From JALSNL01 sp036479585 (lineage in GTDB: Bacteria; Bacteroidota; Ignavibacteria; Ignavibacteriales; Melioribacteraceae), in assembly GCA_965224785.1 (NCBI GenBank), contig OZ245062.1, positions 682,001-746,000 on the forward strand: a stretch of DNA of 64,000 bases. Reading direction: 5' to 3'. Both the position numbers and the translations under genes were made by a program. The notes under the pieces are model-generated. The model ran no database searches and had not been told where the DNA came from. It was given only the letters and a program-made list of their open reading frames with translations. Below, piece by piece: positions 1 through 8,993 of the stretch. Position 1 is the first letter of the stretch, and the number at the start of each line of letters is the position of its first letter.

Positions 1-1254
1 TTGGGATTTGGTTCGTTTAACTTTGATGAGTTCAACGGGAGTTCAGTTGTCTATACATTGAACGAACCAATTTACGCTTCAACTTGGTTTCCTTGTAATG
101 ATGTTCCGTTAGATAAAGTCCAGATGGATATTTCAATTACAAACGACTCTTCAAAAACTTCTTTATCAAATGGTGTTTTAGAAGATATTACAGTTGAAGG
201 AAGTAAAAAAATATATCATTGGAAAACCAAATATCCAATTGCTACTTATTTAATCTCAATTTTATCAGCTAACTATGTGAAATTCTCAGATAAATATATT
301 TATGAAACTAAAGATGAAGCTGACTTAGATACAATGAATATTGATTATTATGTGTTTCCCGAACATTTAGAAAATGCAAAAGATGATTTTGATATTCATC
401 TTGATGCAATCGAATTTTTCTCTGAAACTTTTGGACAGTATCCATTTATTGAAGAAAAATATGGAGTTGCGGAATTTATGTGGAGTATGGGAGCAATGGA
501 AAACCAAACAATTACCGGAATTGGAAAAAACTTTATTAGTGGAAACGATTTTTTTACTGGAATGTTAGTCCATGAACTTGCACATCAATGGTGGGGAAAC
601 GCAGTAACAGTAAGTGATTGGGAGGACATTTGGTTGAACGAAGGTTTTGCAACTTACTCGGAAGCCCTTTATTGGGAATACAAAAGTGGTTTCTCATCTT
701 TGCAATCTACAATGAATTCTTATCTAATTAATTTTGAGAATACAACTTTAATAAATCCTAAAAATATGTTTGGACGAACTACTTATAACAAAGGAGCTTG
801 GGTTTTACACATGTTAAGAAGGGAAGTTGGAGATGATATTTTTTTTGAAATTCTAAGAATGTATTTTAATACATATAAGTATAAAAATACTTCTACTGAA
901 GAATTTATTCAATTAGCAGAGCAAACTTCTCAAAAAGATTTAACTCATTTCTTTGCTCAATGGGTTTACGAAGGAAAAGGAAATTTGGAAGTTGAATATT
1001 ATTTTAAAAATATTTCTATTGATAATAAGAATGTTGTGAACATTAAAATTGAACAAGTTCAATCTGTTTATGAAAATTATCATTTCCCATTGGATGTTGA
1101 TTTGTATTATAACGATGGAAGTAAAAGCAGACATACATTTTTTATAGATGAAAATGATATAACTTTATCATTACCAGTAGATAATTTAGTTAACAGAATT
1201 ATGCTTGATCCGGATGGCTGGTTAGCTGTAAAAGTTGAAGAGATTAAAGAATAA
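1..1254 (+). CDS. M1 family metallo-aminopeptidase, 5' truncated by window edge
   Basis: Zinc aminopeptidase of the M1 (aminopeptidase N / leukotriene A4 hydrolase) family that removes N-terminal residues from peptides. Counting residues from base 1, the substrate-binding GAMEN motif is at 164-168 and the zinc site HELAH at 191-195 is followed 18 residues later by Glu214 in WLNEGFA, the full HExxH-X18-E signature. The upstream beta-sandwich domain is only partly present, so the gene almost certainly begins left of base 1, and the TTG at base 1 is not a credible start. The protein ends with a beta-rich domain after the catalytic helices and has no visible sorting domain. Family assignment is firm; substrate preference cannot be told. 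Confidence 0.93.
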   Translation: MGFGSFNFDEFNGSSVVYTLNEPIYASTWFPCNDVPLDKVQMDISITNDSSKTSLSNGVLEDITVEGSKKIYHWKTKYPIATYLISILSANYVKFSDKYIYETKDEADLDTMNIDYYVFPEHLENAKDDFDIHLDAIEFFSETFGQYPFIEEKYGVAEFMWSMGAMENQTITGIGKNFISGNDFFTGMLVHELAHQWWGNAVTVSDWEDIWLNEGFATYSEALYWEYKSGFSSLQSTMNSYLINFENTTLINPKNMFGRTTYNKGAWVLHMLRREVGDDIFFEILRMYFNTYKYKNTSTEEFIQLAEQTSQKDLTHFFAQWVYEGKGNLEVEYYFKNISIDNKNVVNIKIEQVQSVYENYHFPLDVDLYYNDGSKSRHTFFIDENDITLSLPVDNLVNRIMLDPDGWLAVKVEEIKE

Positions 1255-1327
1255 AATTATGCGTAAATTTGTTGGTTAAGTGAAAATATTTTATTTAGTT
1301 ATACTAATTGCAAATTGATATGTGGAT

Positions 1328-1414
1328 TTCTTAATCATAATCTTAATTCATAATCTTGTTTTTTCAAAAGAATGAAAAGCGAGTAAGAGAAAGATTACGA
1401 GTATGACTAAGAAT
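1328..1414. repeat. Dispersed element, family 4 (copy 1)
   Basis: Left arm TTCTTAATCATAATCTTAAT and right arm GCGAGTAAGAGAAAGATTAC followed by GAGTATGACTAAGAA are imperfect reverse complements. It fills most of the gap before the lpxH-like gene; similar arms occur at 32471 and 48799. Confidence 0.55.
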
Positions 1415-1494
1415 TAAAAATTTTGAAATCAGTGAGAATAGAATAAAAATTAATAAGAACTGACCCAATAAATAAAACAAACCAAGAGAAACTA

Positions 1495-2214
1495 TTGACA
1501 ACTTTTTTTGTATCCGATTTACACTTTGGTTTACTTTCGCCGGAAGAAGAAAATGAGCGTGAAAGAAAATTTGTGAAGTTTTTAGAATTTGCAAAAACTG
1601 AAGCTGATAGATTATACATACTTGGCGATCTTTTTGATTATTGGTTTGAGTATAAAAGAGTAATTCAAAAAGGATACTTTAGAACTTTTACAGCTTTGCA
1701 AAACTTAACTGAAGCTGGAGTTGAAGTTCATTATCTAATTGGCAATCATGATTTTATGCACAGAGATTTTTTTGAAAAAGAAATTGGTGTAAATATTTAT
1801 GAAGATGCAATTGAAATTGAACTTGGAGACAAAAAGTTTTTTCTCGCACACGGAGATGGTTTAGTCGAAAATGATCTCGGTTATAAAATTCTGAAAAAAG
1901 TTTTAAGGAACAAAACAATACAAAAATTGTATTCATTATTTCATCCTAACTTTGGAATTTGGCTTGGTAGTTCATCAAGTAAAAAGAGCAGAGATTTTAC
2001 AACAGAAAAATCCTACGGAGAAACAGACGGACTTTTTGAAACTGCAAAAAAGAAAATTGTTCTTGGATTTGATTTTGTTGTGTTTGGGCATTCTCATATT
2101 AGAAGAGAAGAAGAATTTAATAACGGTAAATATATTAACCTTGGTACTTGGCTTTCCAAGCCTTGTTATGGTAAATTTAAAGACGGAAAATTTGAGATTA
2201 TTGAGTGGAACTAA
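1495..2214 (+). CDS. lpxH: LpxH-like UDP-2,3-diacylglucosamine diphosphatase / metallophosphoesterase
   Basis: Calcineurin-like metallophosphoesterase of 239 residues, the usual LpxH size. All metal-binding blocks are visible: SDLHFG (Asp8, His10), GDLFDYW (Asp45), GNHDF (83-87), AHGDG (His119) and GHSH (198-201). In lipid A synthesis LpxH cleaves UDP-2,3-diacylglucosamine to lipid X at the inner membrane. The GDLFDYW block and the phosphoesterase core are typical of the LpxH family, but related YfcE-type enzymes cannot be fully excluded. The start is TTG; no better start exists in frame before the SDLH motif. The PBP gene follows four bases after the stop, suggesting co-transcription with envelope genes. 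Confidence 0.8.
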   Translation: MTTFFVSDLHFGLLSPEEENERERKFVKFLEFAKTEADRLYILGDLFDYWFEYKRVIQKGYFRTFTALQNLTEAGVEVHYLIGNHDFMHRDFFEKEIGVNIYEDAIEIELGDKKFFLAHGDGLVENDLGYKILKKVLRNKTIQKLYSLFHPNFGIWLGSSSSKKSRDFTTEKSYGETDGLFETAKKKIVLGFDFVVFGHSHIRREEEFNNGKYINLGTWLSKPCYGKFKDGKFEIIEWN

Positions 2215-2218
2215 CTAA

Positions 2219-4579
2219 ATGACAGAAGAAACAAATAAAGAAAAGAAAGTAAACAAATCCAATAAATCTAAAGCAAAATTATTTCTAGAAAATAAAATAT
2301 TTCTCAGATCAATTTTAGGACTATTTGTTTTTCTATTTCTAATTGGCAGTTATTTTTTTTATCAGCATATCGTTTCTGGCTTGCCATCATTGGAGCAACT
2401 TGAAAACCCACAACAAAGTCTTGCAACAAACGTAATAAGTGCAGATGGAAAAGTTATAGGTTCTTTTTTTAGACAGAACAGACGTGAAGTAGATATAGAT
2501 AGTATTCCTTCCTTTGTAATTGAAGCTCTAGTTGCAACCGAAGATAGAAAGTTTTTTGATCATTGGGGCGTTGATGTTGGGCGATTTGGAAAAGCAATGA
2601 TAAAGACAATTTTTCTTGGTAAGAAGGAAGGAGCAAGTACAATAACACAACAGCTTGCAAAAAACTTATATGATTTTAAAGTTGCCAAAGAAAATTTATT
2701 TCAAACCGGAGTAAGAAAAATAAGAGAGTGGTTCACTTCTGTTCAAATTGAAAAAAGTTATACGAAAAGAGAAATTTTGGAGATGTATTTAAATACATCT
2801 TTCTTTGGTAATAGAGCTTATGGAATTGAAATGGCAGCTCAAAATTATTTTGACAAAAGTGCTAAAGATCTTAAGCTAAAAGAAGCCGCTATTTTTATTG
2901 CTCTTCTCAAATCTCATGTTTACTACAATCCAATAACAAAACCAGAAAGAGCATTACGTAGAAGAAATGTTGTTCTCTATAATATGAGAGATGTCGGTTT
3001 TTTAACTGATGAAGAATATCAGAAAATGAAATTAGAACCAATTGAGCTTTCTACTAACATTGCAAAAACTCAAATGCAAAGTGAACTAGCTCCGCATTTT
3101 GTTGAACATATAAGAAGAAAATTGCAAAGAATGTCTGCAAAATATGGGTTCAATATTTACGAAGATGGACTAAAGGTTTACACAACATTAGATTCAAGAA
3201 TGCAGGCTGTGGCAAACAAAGTTACATATCAACATTTGGATGAATTTCAAAAAATATTTGATAAAAGATGGAGTTGGAAAAAAAATAGAGATACTTTAAA
3301 GTACATAATTAGTAGTGCTATTAGAAAAAATATTCAATATAAAAAAGCTGATAAAGAAGAAAAGATTAAGTTAGCAAAGATATTAAAAAAAGATAAAAAT
3401 TTTATTGATTCCGTTAAGCATGCAGTTACACAAATTCAAGTTGCTTTTACTGCACTTGATGTTACAAGTGGAGAAATAAAAGCAATGATTGGTGGACGGG
3501 AAAAGGAATTTAATCATGGCTTGAATCATGTGACACAGGTAATTCGTCAGCCTGGTTCATCGTTCAAACCAATTATTTATACAGCTGCTTTGGAAAACGG
3601 ATTATATCCAGCTTACCCTTTGCTTAATCAAGAATTTGAGTACGGAGAAGACAATTGGAATCCGCATAATTTTGATAAATCTACAGGAGGTTTTTTATCT
3701 CTTAGAGATGGCTTACGGCATTCAGTTAACTTAATTGCAGCAAGACTTTTAATAGAAGGACATGTAAGACTTAAAGATGTTGGCTCTCTTGCAAAACGTC
3801 TTGGTATTAAAACAAAGTTACACCTTGTTCCATCACTTGCTCTTGGCACATCTGAAGTTACTCCACTTGAGTTAACTTCTGTTTATGCAACTTTTGCTAA
3901 CAAAGGTATTTATAATGAACCGATGACTATTCTAAAAATAGAAGATAAAGATGGAATTGTTATTGATCAATTCTTTTCACAATCCAAAGATGCAATTTCT
4001 GAAGATGTAGCTTTTCTAATTACAAATATGTTAGAGACAGTTATTAAAGAAGGCTCTGGAATGCGTACAAGAACAATGTATAAATTTTACAGACCGGCTG
4101 GTGGAAAAACTGGAACAACTCAAGACTATGGTGATGCTTGGTTTATGGGTTTTACTCCACAACTAGCAGCTGGAGCTTGGGTTGGCTTTGATGATAGAAG
4201 AGTTACTTTTACTGGAAGTTATGGTCAAGGTGCTCATGCTGCAAATCCCATTTGGTCTAAATTTATGAAAGGTGTTTACGATACTTTAGATTTTCCGCGT
4301 AAATCTTTTGAACTTCCTGGAAGTGGAAATGTTGTATCGGTAAAGTTTTGTAAAGAATCTATTTACGATTATGGAACTCCAAAATTATTTTCAGAAGATT
4401 GCTCAACTGGCGAAGTTGAAGATTACATTTTAATGAAAGACTTACCAAGTAGTTTTAATGCCGAGCGAGATTCAAGAGCAAATATTTATACTAAATACTT
4501 TAAGCCAGATAGCCTTGCCCACGAAGCAATGGAAATTGATGAATCAAAGTTTGATAGTATAAAAAATGCGAATCAATAA
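2219..4579 (+). CDS. Penicillin-binding protein 1A (bifunctional class A PBP)
   Basis: Bifunctional peptidoglycan synthase of 786 residues, anchored by one transmembrane helix (about 30-49) after a lysine-rich cytoplasmic tail. The GT51 glycosyltransferase domain carries the catalytic EDRKFFDHWGVD motif (Glu108). The transpeptidase domain carries SSFK (Ser447 nucleophile, Lys450), SVN (502-504) and KTGTT (630-634), so both activities look intact. It polymerises lipid II and cross-links stem peptides in the periplasm. The start follows the LpxH-like stop by four bases. It is separate from the elongasome operon at 23492-28862, which encodes the class B PBP2. No regulatory signal was seen. Confidence 0.95.
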   Translation: MTEETNKEKKVNKSNKSKAKLFLENKIFLRSILGLFVFLFLIGSYFFYQHIVSGLPSLEQLENPQQSLATNVISADGKVIGSFFRQNRREVDIDSIPSFVIEALVATEDRKFFDHWGVDVGRFGKAMIKTIFLGKKEGASTITQQLAKNLYDFKVAKENLFQTGVRKIREWFTSVQIEKSYTKREILEMYLNTSFFGNRAYGIEMAAQNYFDKSAKDLKLKEAAIFIALLKSHVYYNPITKPERALRRRNVVLYNMRDVGFLTDEEYQKMKLEPIELSTNIAKTQMQSELAPHFVEHIRRKLQRMSAKYGFNIYEDGLKVYTTLDSRMQAVANKVTYQHLDEFQKIFDKRWSWKKNRDTLKYIISSAIRKNIQYKKADKEEKIKLAKILKKDKNFIDSVKHAVTQIQVAFTALDVTSGEIKAMIGGREKEFNHGLNHVTQVIRQPGSSFKPIIYTAALENGLYPAYPLLNQEFEYGEDNWNPHNFDKSTGGFLSLRDGLRHSVNLIAARLLIEGHVRLKDVGSLAKRLGIKTKLHLVPSLALGTSEVTPLELTSVYATFANKGIYNEPMTILKIEDKDGIVIDQFFSQSKDAISEDVAFLITNMLETVIKEGSGMRTRTMYKFYRPAGGKTGTTQDYGDAWFMGFTPQLAAGAWVGFDDRRVTFTGSYGQGAHAANPIWSKFMKGVYDTLDFPRKSFELPGSGNVVSVKFCKESIYDYGTPKLFSEDCSTGEVEDYILMKDLPSSFNAERDSRANIYTKYFKPDSLAHEAMEIDESKFDSIKNANQ

Positions 4580-4591
4580 TTTCTCTTAGTA

Positions 4592-5416
4592 ATGGAAACT
4601 GCCTACCAAAATGCAATTAACTTTGCAAAAAGTCATTACGAAAACTTTCCAGTAGCATCATATTTTATAAAAAAGAATTTACGAAAACACATTGCTCTAG
4701 TTTACCAATATGCTCGTCAGGCTGATGATATTGCTGATGAAGGGGATTTGTCTGATAATGAACGATTTGCACAACTTAATAAATATGAACAAGCATTAAC
4801 CAATTCCTTAAACAATAAATTTGAAACTAAATTTTGGCAAGCTTTAAAAAAAACAATTGATAATTATGATTTGTCAATAGATAATTTTTATAACTTGCTC
4901 TCAGCTTTCAAACAAGATATTACAAAGAATAGGTATATTGATTTTAGTGAGCTGAAAGATTATTGCAAGCGAAGTGCAAATCCAGTTGGTAGAATTATTT
5001 TAGAACTTCACAATATAAAAGATAAAAATGCTCTTGTGTATTCGGATGATATTTGTACGGCTTTACAGCTTACTAATTTTTATCAAGATGTGAATGTTGA
5101 TATTAAAAAAAATAGAATTTATTTTCCTCAAAATGAATTAGTCAAATTTGGGGTTGATGAAATATTTTTTGAGAAAAATGAAATAAATACTAATTTTACT
5201 AAACTAATTAAATTTCAAGTTGATAGAACAAGACAATTGTTTATCAACGGAAAAAACTTATTAAAGTATTTGCCTTTGTTATTAAAGATAGAAATAATGC
5301 TTACAATAAAGGGTGGCGAAGCAATCTTAAATAAAATTGAAAAAAATAATTATGATGTTCTAAATATTAGACCAACATTAACTACGTTTGATTTTGTTAA
5401 AATGTTTTTGAAATAA
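4592..5416 (+). CDS. hpnC: Squalene synthase HpnC (hydroxysqualene synthase-like)
   Basis: Trans-isoprenyl diphosphate synthase (squalene/phytoene synthase family) of 274 residues. The two Asp-rich metal-binding motifs are DDIAD at 45-49 and DVNVD at 166-170, the latter in the HpnC-like context NFYQDVNVD. HpnC is known to convert presqualene diphosphate to hydroxysqualene. It stands first in the order hpnC-hpnD-hpnE, the known three-gene route from farnesyl diphosphate to squalene. A dispersed repeat (5429-5502) lies between it and hpnD, so the genes may not be tightly co-transcribed. Start ATG 12 bases after the PBP1A stop. A C30 carotenoid role is the alternative. Confidence 0.85.
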   Translation: METAYQNAINFAKSHYENFPVASYFIKKNLRKHIALVYQYARQADDIADEGDLSDNERFAQLNKYEQALTNSLNNKFETKFWQALKKTIDNYDLSIDNFYNLLSAFKQDITKNRYIDFSELKDYCKRSANPVGRIILELHNIKDKNALVYSDDICTALQLTNFYQDVNVDIKKNRIYFPQNELVKFGVDEIFFEKNEINTNFTKLIKFQVDRTRQLFINGKNLLKYLPLLLKIEIMLTIKGGEAILNKIEKNNYDVLNIRPTLTTFDFVKMFLK

Positions 5417-5428
5417 AATTATTCGTCA

Positions 5429-5502
5429 GTCATTCCCGAATGTCTTTATCGAGAATCCATCAGATTAGTGTTCCCTGGATTCCCAGTCAATCTGAGAATG
5501 AC
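5429..5502. repeat. Dispersed inverted-repeat element, family 1 (copy 1)
   Basis: Starts GTCATTCCCGAATGTC and ends AGTCAATCTGAGAATGAC. Sits in the hpnC-hpnD gap. Nearly identical in order and content to the reverse complement of 39190-39258. Confidence 0.8.
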
Positions 5503-5569
5503 AAAATTTAAACCTACGTAACGATAAAACTTGAAAACCTATTTTGAATATAAAACTTTAGGATAAATA

Positions 5570-6409
5570 ATTAAATCAGCAAAAAAAATATCGAAAGAAA
5601 GTAGAAGTAGTTTTTACTATGCATTCTCGTTGTTACCATCTGCGAAAAGAGATGCGATGAATACCGTCTATGCCTTTTGTAGAAAGACCGATGATATTGT
5701 TGATGATGAGAATGAAACAATTGAAGCAAAAGAAAAAAAACTTGAAGAATGGGAAAGTGAATTCAAAAATGCTATAAGTAATAAATCTCAAATACCTTTG
5801 TTGAACGATGTAATTGAGAAGGTTAATAAATTTAATATTCCAACTAAACCTTTCTTCGATATTATTGATGGGATGAAAATGGATCTTAATAAAAAAAGAT
5901 ATGAAACATTTGAAGACCTAAAAGAATACTGTCATAAAGTTGCATCAACAGTTGGACTAATGACAATTCCAATTTTTGGATATAAAAATAAAGAAACAAT
6001 TAAGTACGCCGAAAATTTAGGTGTTGCATTGCAACTAACCAATATTATTAGAGATATAAAAACAGATGCTTCAATTGGACGAATTTATTTACCACAAGAA
6101 GATTTGAAAAAATTTGATTACAGTGAAAAAGATTTGCTTAGCAATGTGTACAATGATCAGTTCATTCAGTTAATGAAATTTCAAGTAGAAAGAGCGAAGA
6201 CTTATTATGGTAAATCGAATGGAAATGTAGTTAGAGAAGATAAAGGAAATTTGTTTGCGGCAAGAGCAATGCAACATATTTATGAACGACTTCTACAAAA
6301 AATTGAGACTGAAAATTATAATGTTTACGATAAAAAGATTAATGTTTCTAAACGAAATAAAATATTTATTTCTTTAGCTGTTTGGGCAAAATATAAATTG
6401 GTTTATTAG
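5570..6409 (+). CDS. hpnD: Presqualene diphosphate synthase HpnD, apparent AUU start
   Basis: Second squalene/phytoene synthase family protein. HpnD joins two farnesyl diphosphates to presqualene diphosphate. Motifs: TDDIVDD in the first Asp-rich region and RDIKTD with GRIYLP in the second. The first canonical start in frame is TTG at 5630, but the conserved N-terminal SSFYYAF block is encoded upstream of it (5606-5626). Reading back, the frame is open to a TAA at 5564-5566 with no ATG, GTG or TTG. An AGGA at 5560-5563 lies six bases before ATT at 5570, so I place the start there (279 residues). The stop overlaps the hpnE GTG start by one base, indicating translational coupling. Confidence 0.82.
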   Translation: MKSAKKISKESRSSFYYAFSLLPSAKRDAMNTVYAFCRKTDDIVDDENETIEAKEKKLEEWESEFKNAISNKSQIPLLNDVIEKVNKFNIPTKPFFDIIDGMKMDLNKKRYETFEDLKEYCHKVASTVGLMTIPIFGYKNKETIKYAENLGVALQLTNIIRDIKTDASIGRIYLPQEDLKKFDYSEKDLLSNVYNDQFIQLMKFQVERAKTYYGKSNGNVVREDKGNLFAARAMQHIYERLLQKIETENYNVYDKKINVSKRNKIFISLAVWAKYKLVY

Positions 6410-7692
6410 TGGCAAAGTGCGTTATTATAGGTGGCGGACTTTCGGGCATTTCTTCAGCAGTATTCCTTTCTAAAAATAATCACAATGTTCAATTGATAGA
6501 AGCTTCTCCTAAACTTGGTGGAAGAGCTTACTCATTTCAAGATAAAACTACCAAAGATATAATAGATAACGGACAACACATTTTAGTTGGAGCATACAAA
6601 ACTTCATTTGAGTTATTAAAAATTATTGGAACTGAAAACCTACCTTATTATCAGAAAAAACTGAACGCAACCTATATAACTAAAGGGGGAAATAGATTCT
6701 CGCTAAAAACTCCTCACACTTTTTATCCATTAAATTTATTGCAAGCAATTTTAGGTTTTGACTTACTTAGTTTTAACGAAAGAATTGGAATTGTAAAAAT
6801 TATTTCAAAATTATTTTTTATAAATGAAAAAACTTTGGCTTCCAAAACTGTTTTGGAATGGCTAAGGGAAAATAATCAATCAGAAAATTCAATAAAGTCT
6901 TTTTGGGAATTGTTAACAGTTTCAACATTAAATACTTCAATTGATGAAGCATCATCTTTGATGTTTGCAAAAGTTCTAAAAGAAATATTTTTAAACGGAA
7001 ATAAAGCCTCAACAATTGTTTTACCAAAATATGGATTGAGTGAATTGTTTTGTGATCCCGCAGAAAAATATTTAAAAGATAGAGAAGCAGAAGTAAGTTT
7101 GTCTGAAAAAGTTTTAGCTATTGAAACTGATGGTAGGAAAGTTACTAAAGTTAAAACGGACAAAAGAGAAATAACAGATTTTGATTTTGTAATTTCAGCA
7201 ATTCCTAATTACTCATTACAAAAACTGATGCCGGAGTTACCATTTATAAATTCATTAAATCAAAATATTGAATTATCCCCAATAATAACAATACATTTAT
7301 GGCTGAGTAAAAATATTTTGGACGAAAAATTCTATGGTTTAATTGATTCTAAAATACATTGGGTTTATAAAAATAGAGATCATATTTCGGTTGTTATAAG
7401 TTCTGCCGAGGAAATAGTTGAATTCGATTCAAAAGAAATTTATAAGATTTGTATTGAAGAACTAAAAATATATTTTCCAAAATTTAAAAATGTTGAAGTA
7501 AAAAATTATAAAGTTCTAAAAGAAAAAAGAGCTACTTTCAAATCAACACCCAAGAGTGATGTAGTTAGAAGTAAAATAAAATCTCCATACAAAAATTTCC
7601 TACTCGCCGGAGATTGGACAAACACAAAACTACCCGCCACAATTGAAGGTGCAATATTAAGTGGGAAAGCTGCTGTAGAAAAAATTCTCTAA
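6409..7692 (+). CDS. hpnE: Hydroxysqualene dehydroxylase HpnE (FAD-dependent)
   Basis: FAD-dependent amine-oxidase-fold enzyme of 427 residues. The dinucleotide-binding motif GGGLSG is at 8-13 with Glu31 closing the Rossmann beta-alpha-beta unit. The LGGRAYSF block follows, then DNGQHILVGAY (53-63), which is characteristic of HpnE. The C-terminal FAD motif LLAGDWTNT with the following LPATIEGA is present. HpnE reduces hydroxysqualene to squalene. The GTG start shares a base with the hpnD stop. The three genes should give squalene; no squalene-hopene cyclase or carotenoid desaturase gene is in the window, so the end product is open. Confidence 0.88.
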   Translation: MAKCVIIGGGLSGISSAVFLSKNNHNVQLIEASPKLGGRAYSFQDKTTKDIIDNGQHILVGAYKTSFELLKIIGTENLPYYQKKLNATYITKGGNRFSLKTPHTFYPLNLLQAILGFDLLSFNERIGIVKIISKLFFINEKTLASKTVLEWLRENNQSENSIKSFWELLTVSTLNTSIDEASSLMFAKVLKEIFLNGNKASTIVLPKYGLSELFCDPAEKYLKDREAEVSLSEKVLAIETDGRKVTKVKTDKREITDFDFVISAIPNYSLQKLMPELPFINSLNQNIELSPIITIHLWLSKNILDEKFYGLIDSKIHWVYKNRDHISVVISSAEEIVEFDSKEIYKICIEELKIYFPKFKNVEVKNYKVLKEKRATFKSTPKSDVVRSKIKSPYKNFLLAGDWTNTKLPATIEGAILSGKAAVEKIL

Positions 7693-7791
7693 TCAACAAA
7701 ATTTAGTTTGCTGAAATTATAGATAGTCCTTAAAGGATAAAATAGATGATACTGTATTATTATCTTGACATTTCGTTTTTTTTTTTTTTAC

Positions 7792-7814
7792 TTTGATTCA
7801 GAATTTGAATCAAA
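7792..7814. promoter_or_regulatory. 8-bp inverted repeat TTTGATTC-N7-GAATCAAA
   Basis: A perfect inverted repeat with 8-base arms and a 7-base spacer lies about 140 bases before the MauE/TlpA gene, directly after a poly-T tract. It has no T-run after it, so it is more like an operator than a terminator. The binding protein is unknown. Confidence 0.35.
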
Positions 7815-7951
7815 AATGTTTTGTTTTTATTAAATGTACAAATTGTTTAGCTAAAGAAGTTGCACATAATATAAATTGTAAATCTTTTACCCAATTTAAA
7901 TATTCGAAGAATATTTTGTAATTGACAAAAAAGTTATGTGAGGTTAAAACA

Positions 7952-8965
7952 GTGCAAACAAGCAAAAACAAAAATCGTATTTCTCAATTATTTACTATTC
8001 TTCGAATCCTTTTCGGTGTTGTCTTTATCTTTTCTGCAATAATTAAGCTTTCAGATATTCCTTCTTTTGAAGAAGCAATAAAAAGTTTCAATCTTTTATC
8101 TGGAAGCTTATTGCAAATATCAGTATATGCCATTCCAATAATTGAGCTTTTACTTGGTATTTCTTTAGTTCTTAATTTTAACTCTTCTATTGCAAGTCAA
8201 CTTATAACACTTATGGTAGCATTTTTTACTGCTGTTGTAGTTGCTAAATTATTTGAAGGTACTGAAATTAGTTGTGGTTGTTTTGGTGAACTTTCAAAAG
8301 ATAAGATTGATGGTACAACTGTTATAAGAAACATAGTACTAATGATTTGGGGAATTACTCTTACCATATTTTACCAAAAAGATGTTAAGGAAGAAAAGAA
8401 AAATACTCGAAAAAGTAAAATTATCAAATTAGTAATGTCAACTATAACGGTTACACTTTTTTTCTTCCTTGGTGTTCAGTCATTTATTTTTGCTTTACAA
8501 AACCGAGAACTAAAAGTTAGACTAGCATTATTTACTACCGATAGAGATGTATTAAAAGAAGATGATGAAGTTAAACAATTTGATTTGATTGATTTAGAAA
8601 AAAATGAAATAGAAATAAATTATAATACCAAAAGGAAAACTTTAATATTCATCCTTTCTACAAACTGTAGCCCTTGCAAAGAAAACCTACCAAATTGGAT
8701 TCAATTAACAAATAAACTTAAAAATAAAAAAGTAAAGATTTTAGGAATAGCTCTAAATTCGTTTAATGAAATAAAAAAGTATGCTGTTGAAAATAGTTTA
8801 AACTTTTCCACTTATATTCCAAAAAATGAGGAGTTCAAAATTAATTATAAAGGTTTTCTTACACCGCAAACATTGTTAATTAGTAAACAAGGAAAGGTCT
8901 TGAAAAGTATTCCGGGTATGTTGAATGAAAAACAAATTAATGAATTAACAGAATTAACCAAATAA
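7952..8965 (+). CDS. MauE/DoxX-like membrane protein fused to TlpA-type thioredoxin domain
   Basis: Membrane thiol-redox protein. Residue numbers are counted from an upstream TTG at 7922. An N-terminal MauE/DoxX-like module has about four transmembrane helices (25-145) with a conserved-looking CGCFG (Cys118, Cys120) between helices. A fifth helix (about 165-185) leads to a TlpA/redoxin domain with the active site CSPC (Cys249, Cys252) and a late Thr-Pro (LTPQT) matching the cis-Pro loop. MauE-type modules pass electrons or disulfides to a thioredoxin-like partner, so the fusion suggests a self-contained periplasmic oxidoreductase. The next gene, 28 bases on, encodes a Cys-rich secreted protein, a likely substrate (inference). 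I prefer the GTG at 7952 (GAGG eight bases before) to TTG at 7922. Confidence 0.78.
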   Translation: MQTSKNKNRISQLFTILRILFGVVFIFSAIIKLSDIPSFEEAIKSFNLLSGSLLQISVYAIPIIELLLGISLVLNFNSSIASQLITLMVAFFTAVVVAKLFEGTEISCGCFGELSKDKIDGTTVIRNIVLMIWGITLTIFYQKDVKEEKKNTRKSKIIKLVMSTITVTLFFFLGVQSFIFALQNRELKVRLALFTTDRDVLKEDDEVKQFDLIDLEKNEIEINYNTKRKTLIFILSTNCSPCKENLPNWIQLTNKLKNKKVKILGIALNSFNEIKKYAVENSLNFSTYIPKNEEFKINYKGFLTPQTLLISKQGKVLKSIPGMLNEKQINELTELTK

Positions 8966-8993
8966 ATATAAAAGTATTTTAACGGAGGTTGTT

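Noticed and set aside
5630..5632. TTG start for hpnD at 5630
   Set aside because: It would delete the conserved SSFYYAF block that is encoded directly upstream in the same frame.
7770..7790. Poly-T tract as a terminator of hpnE
   Set aside because: No G+C-containing stem directly precedes it.
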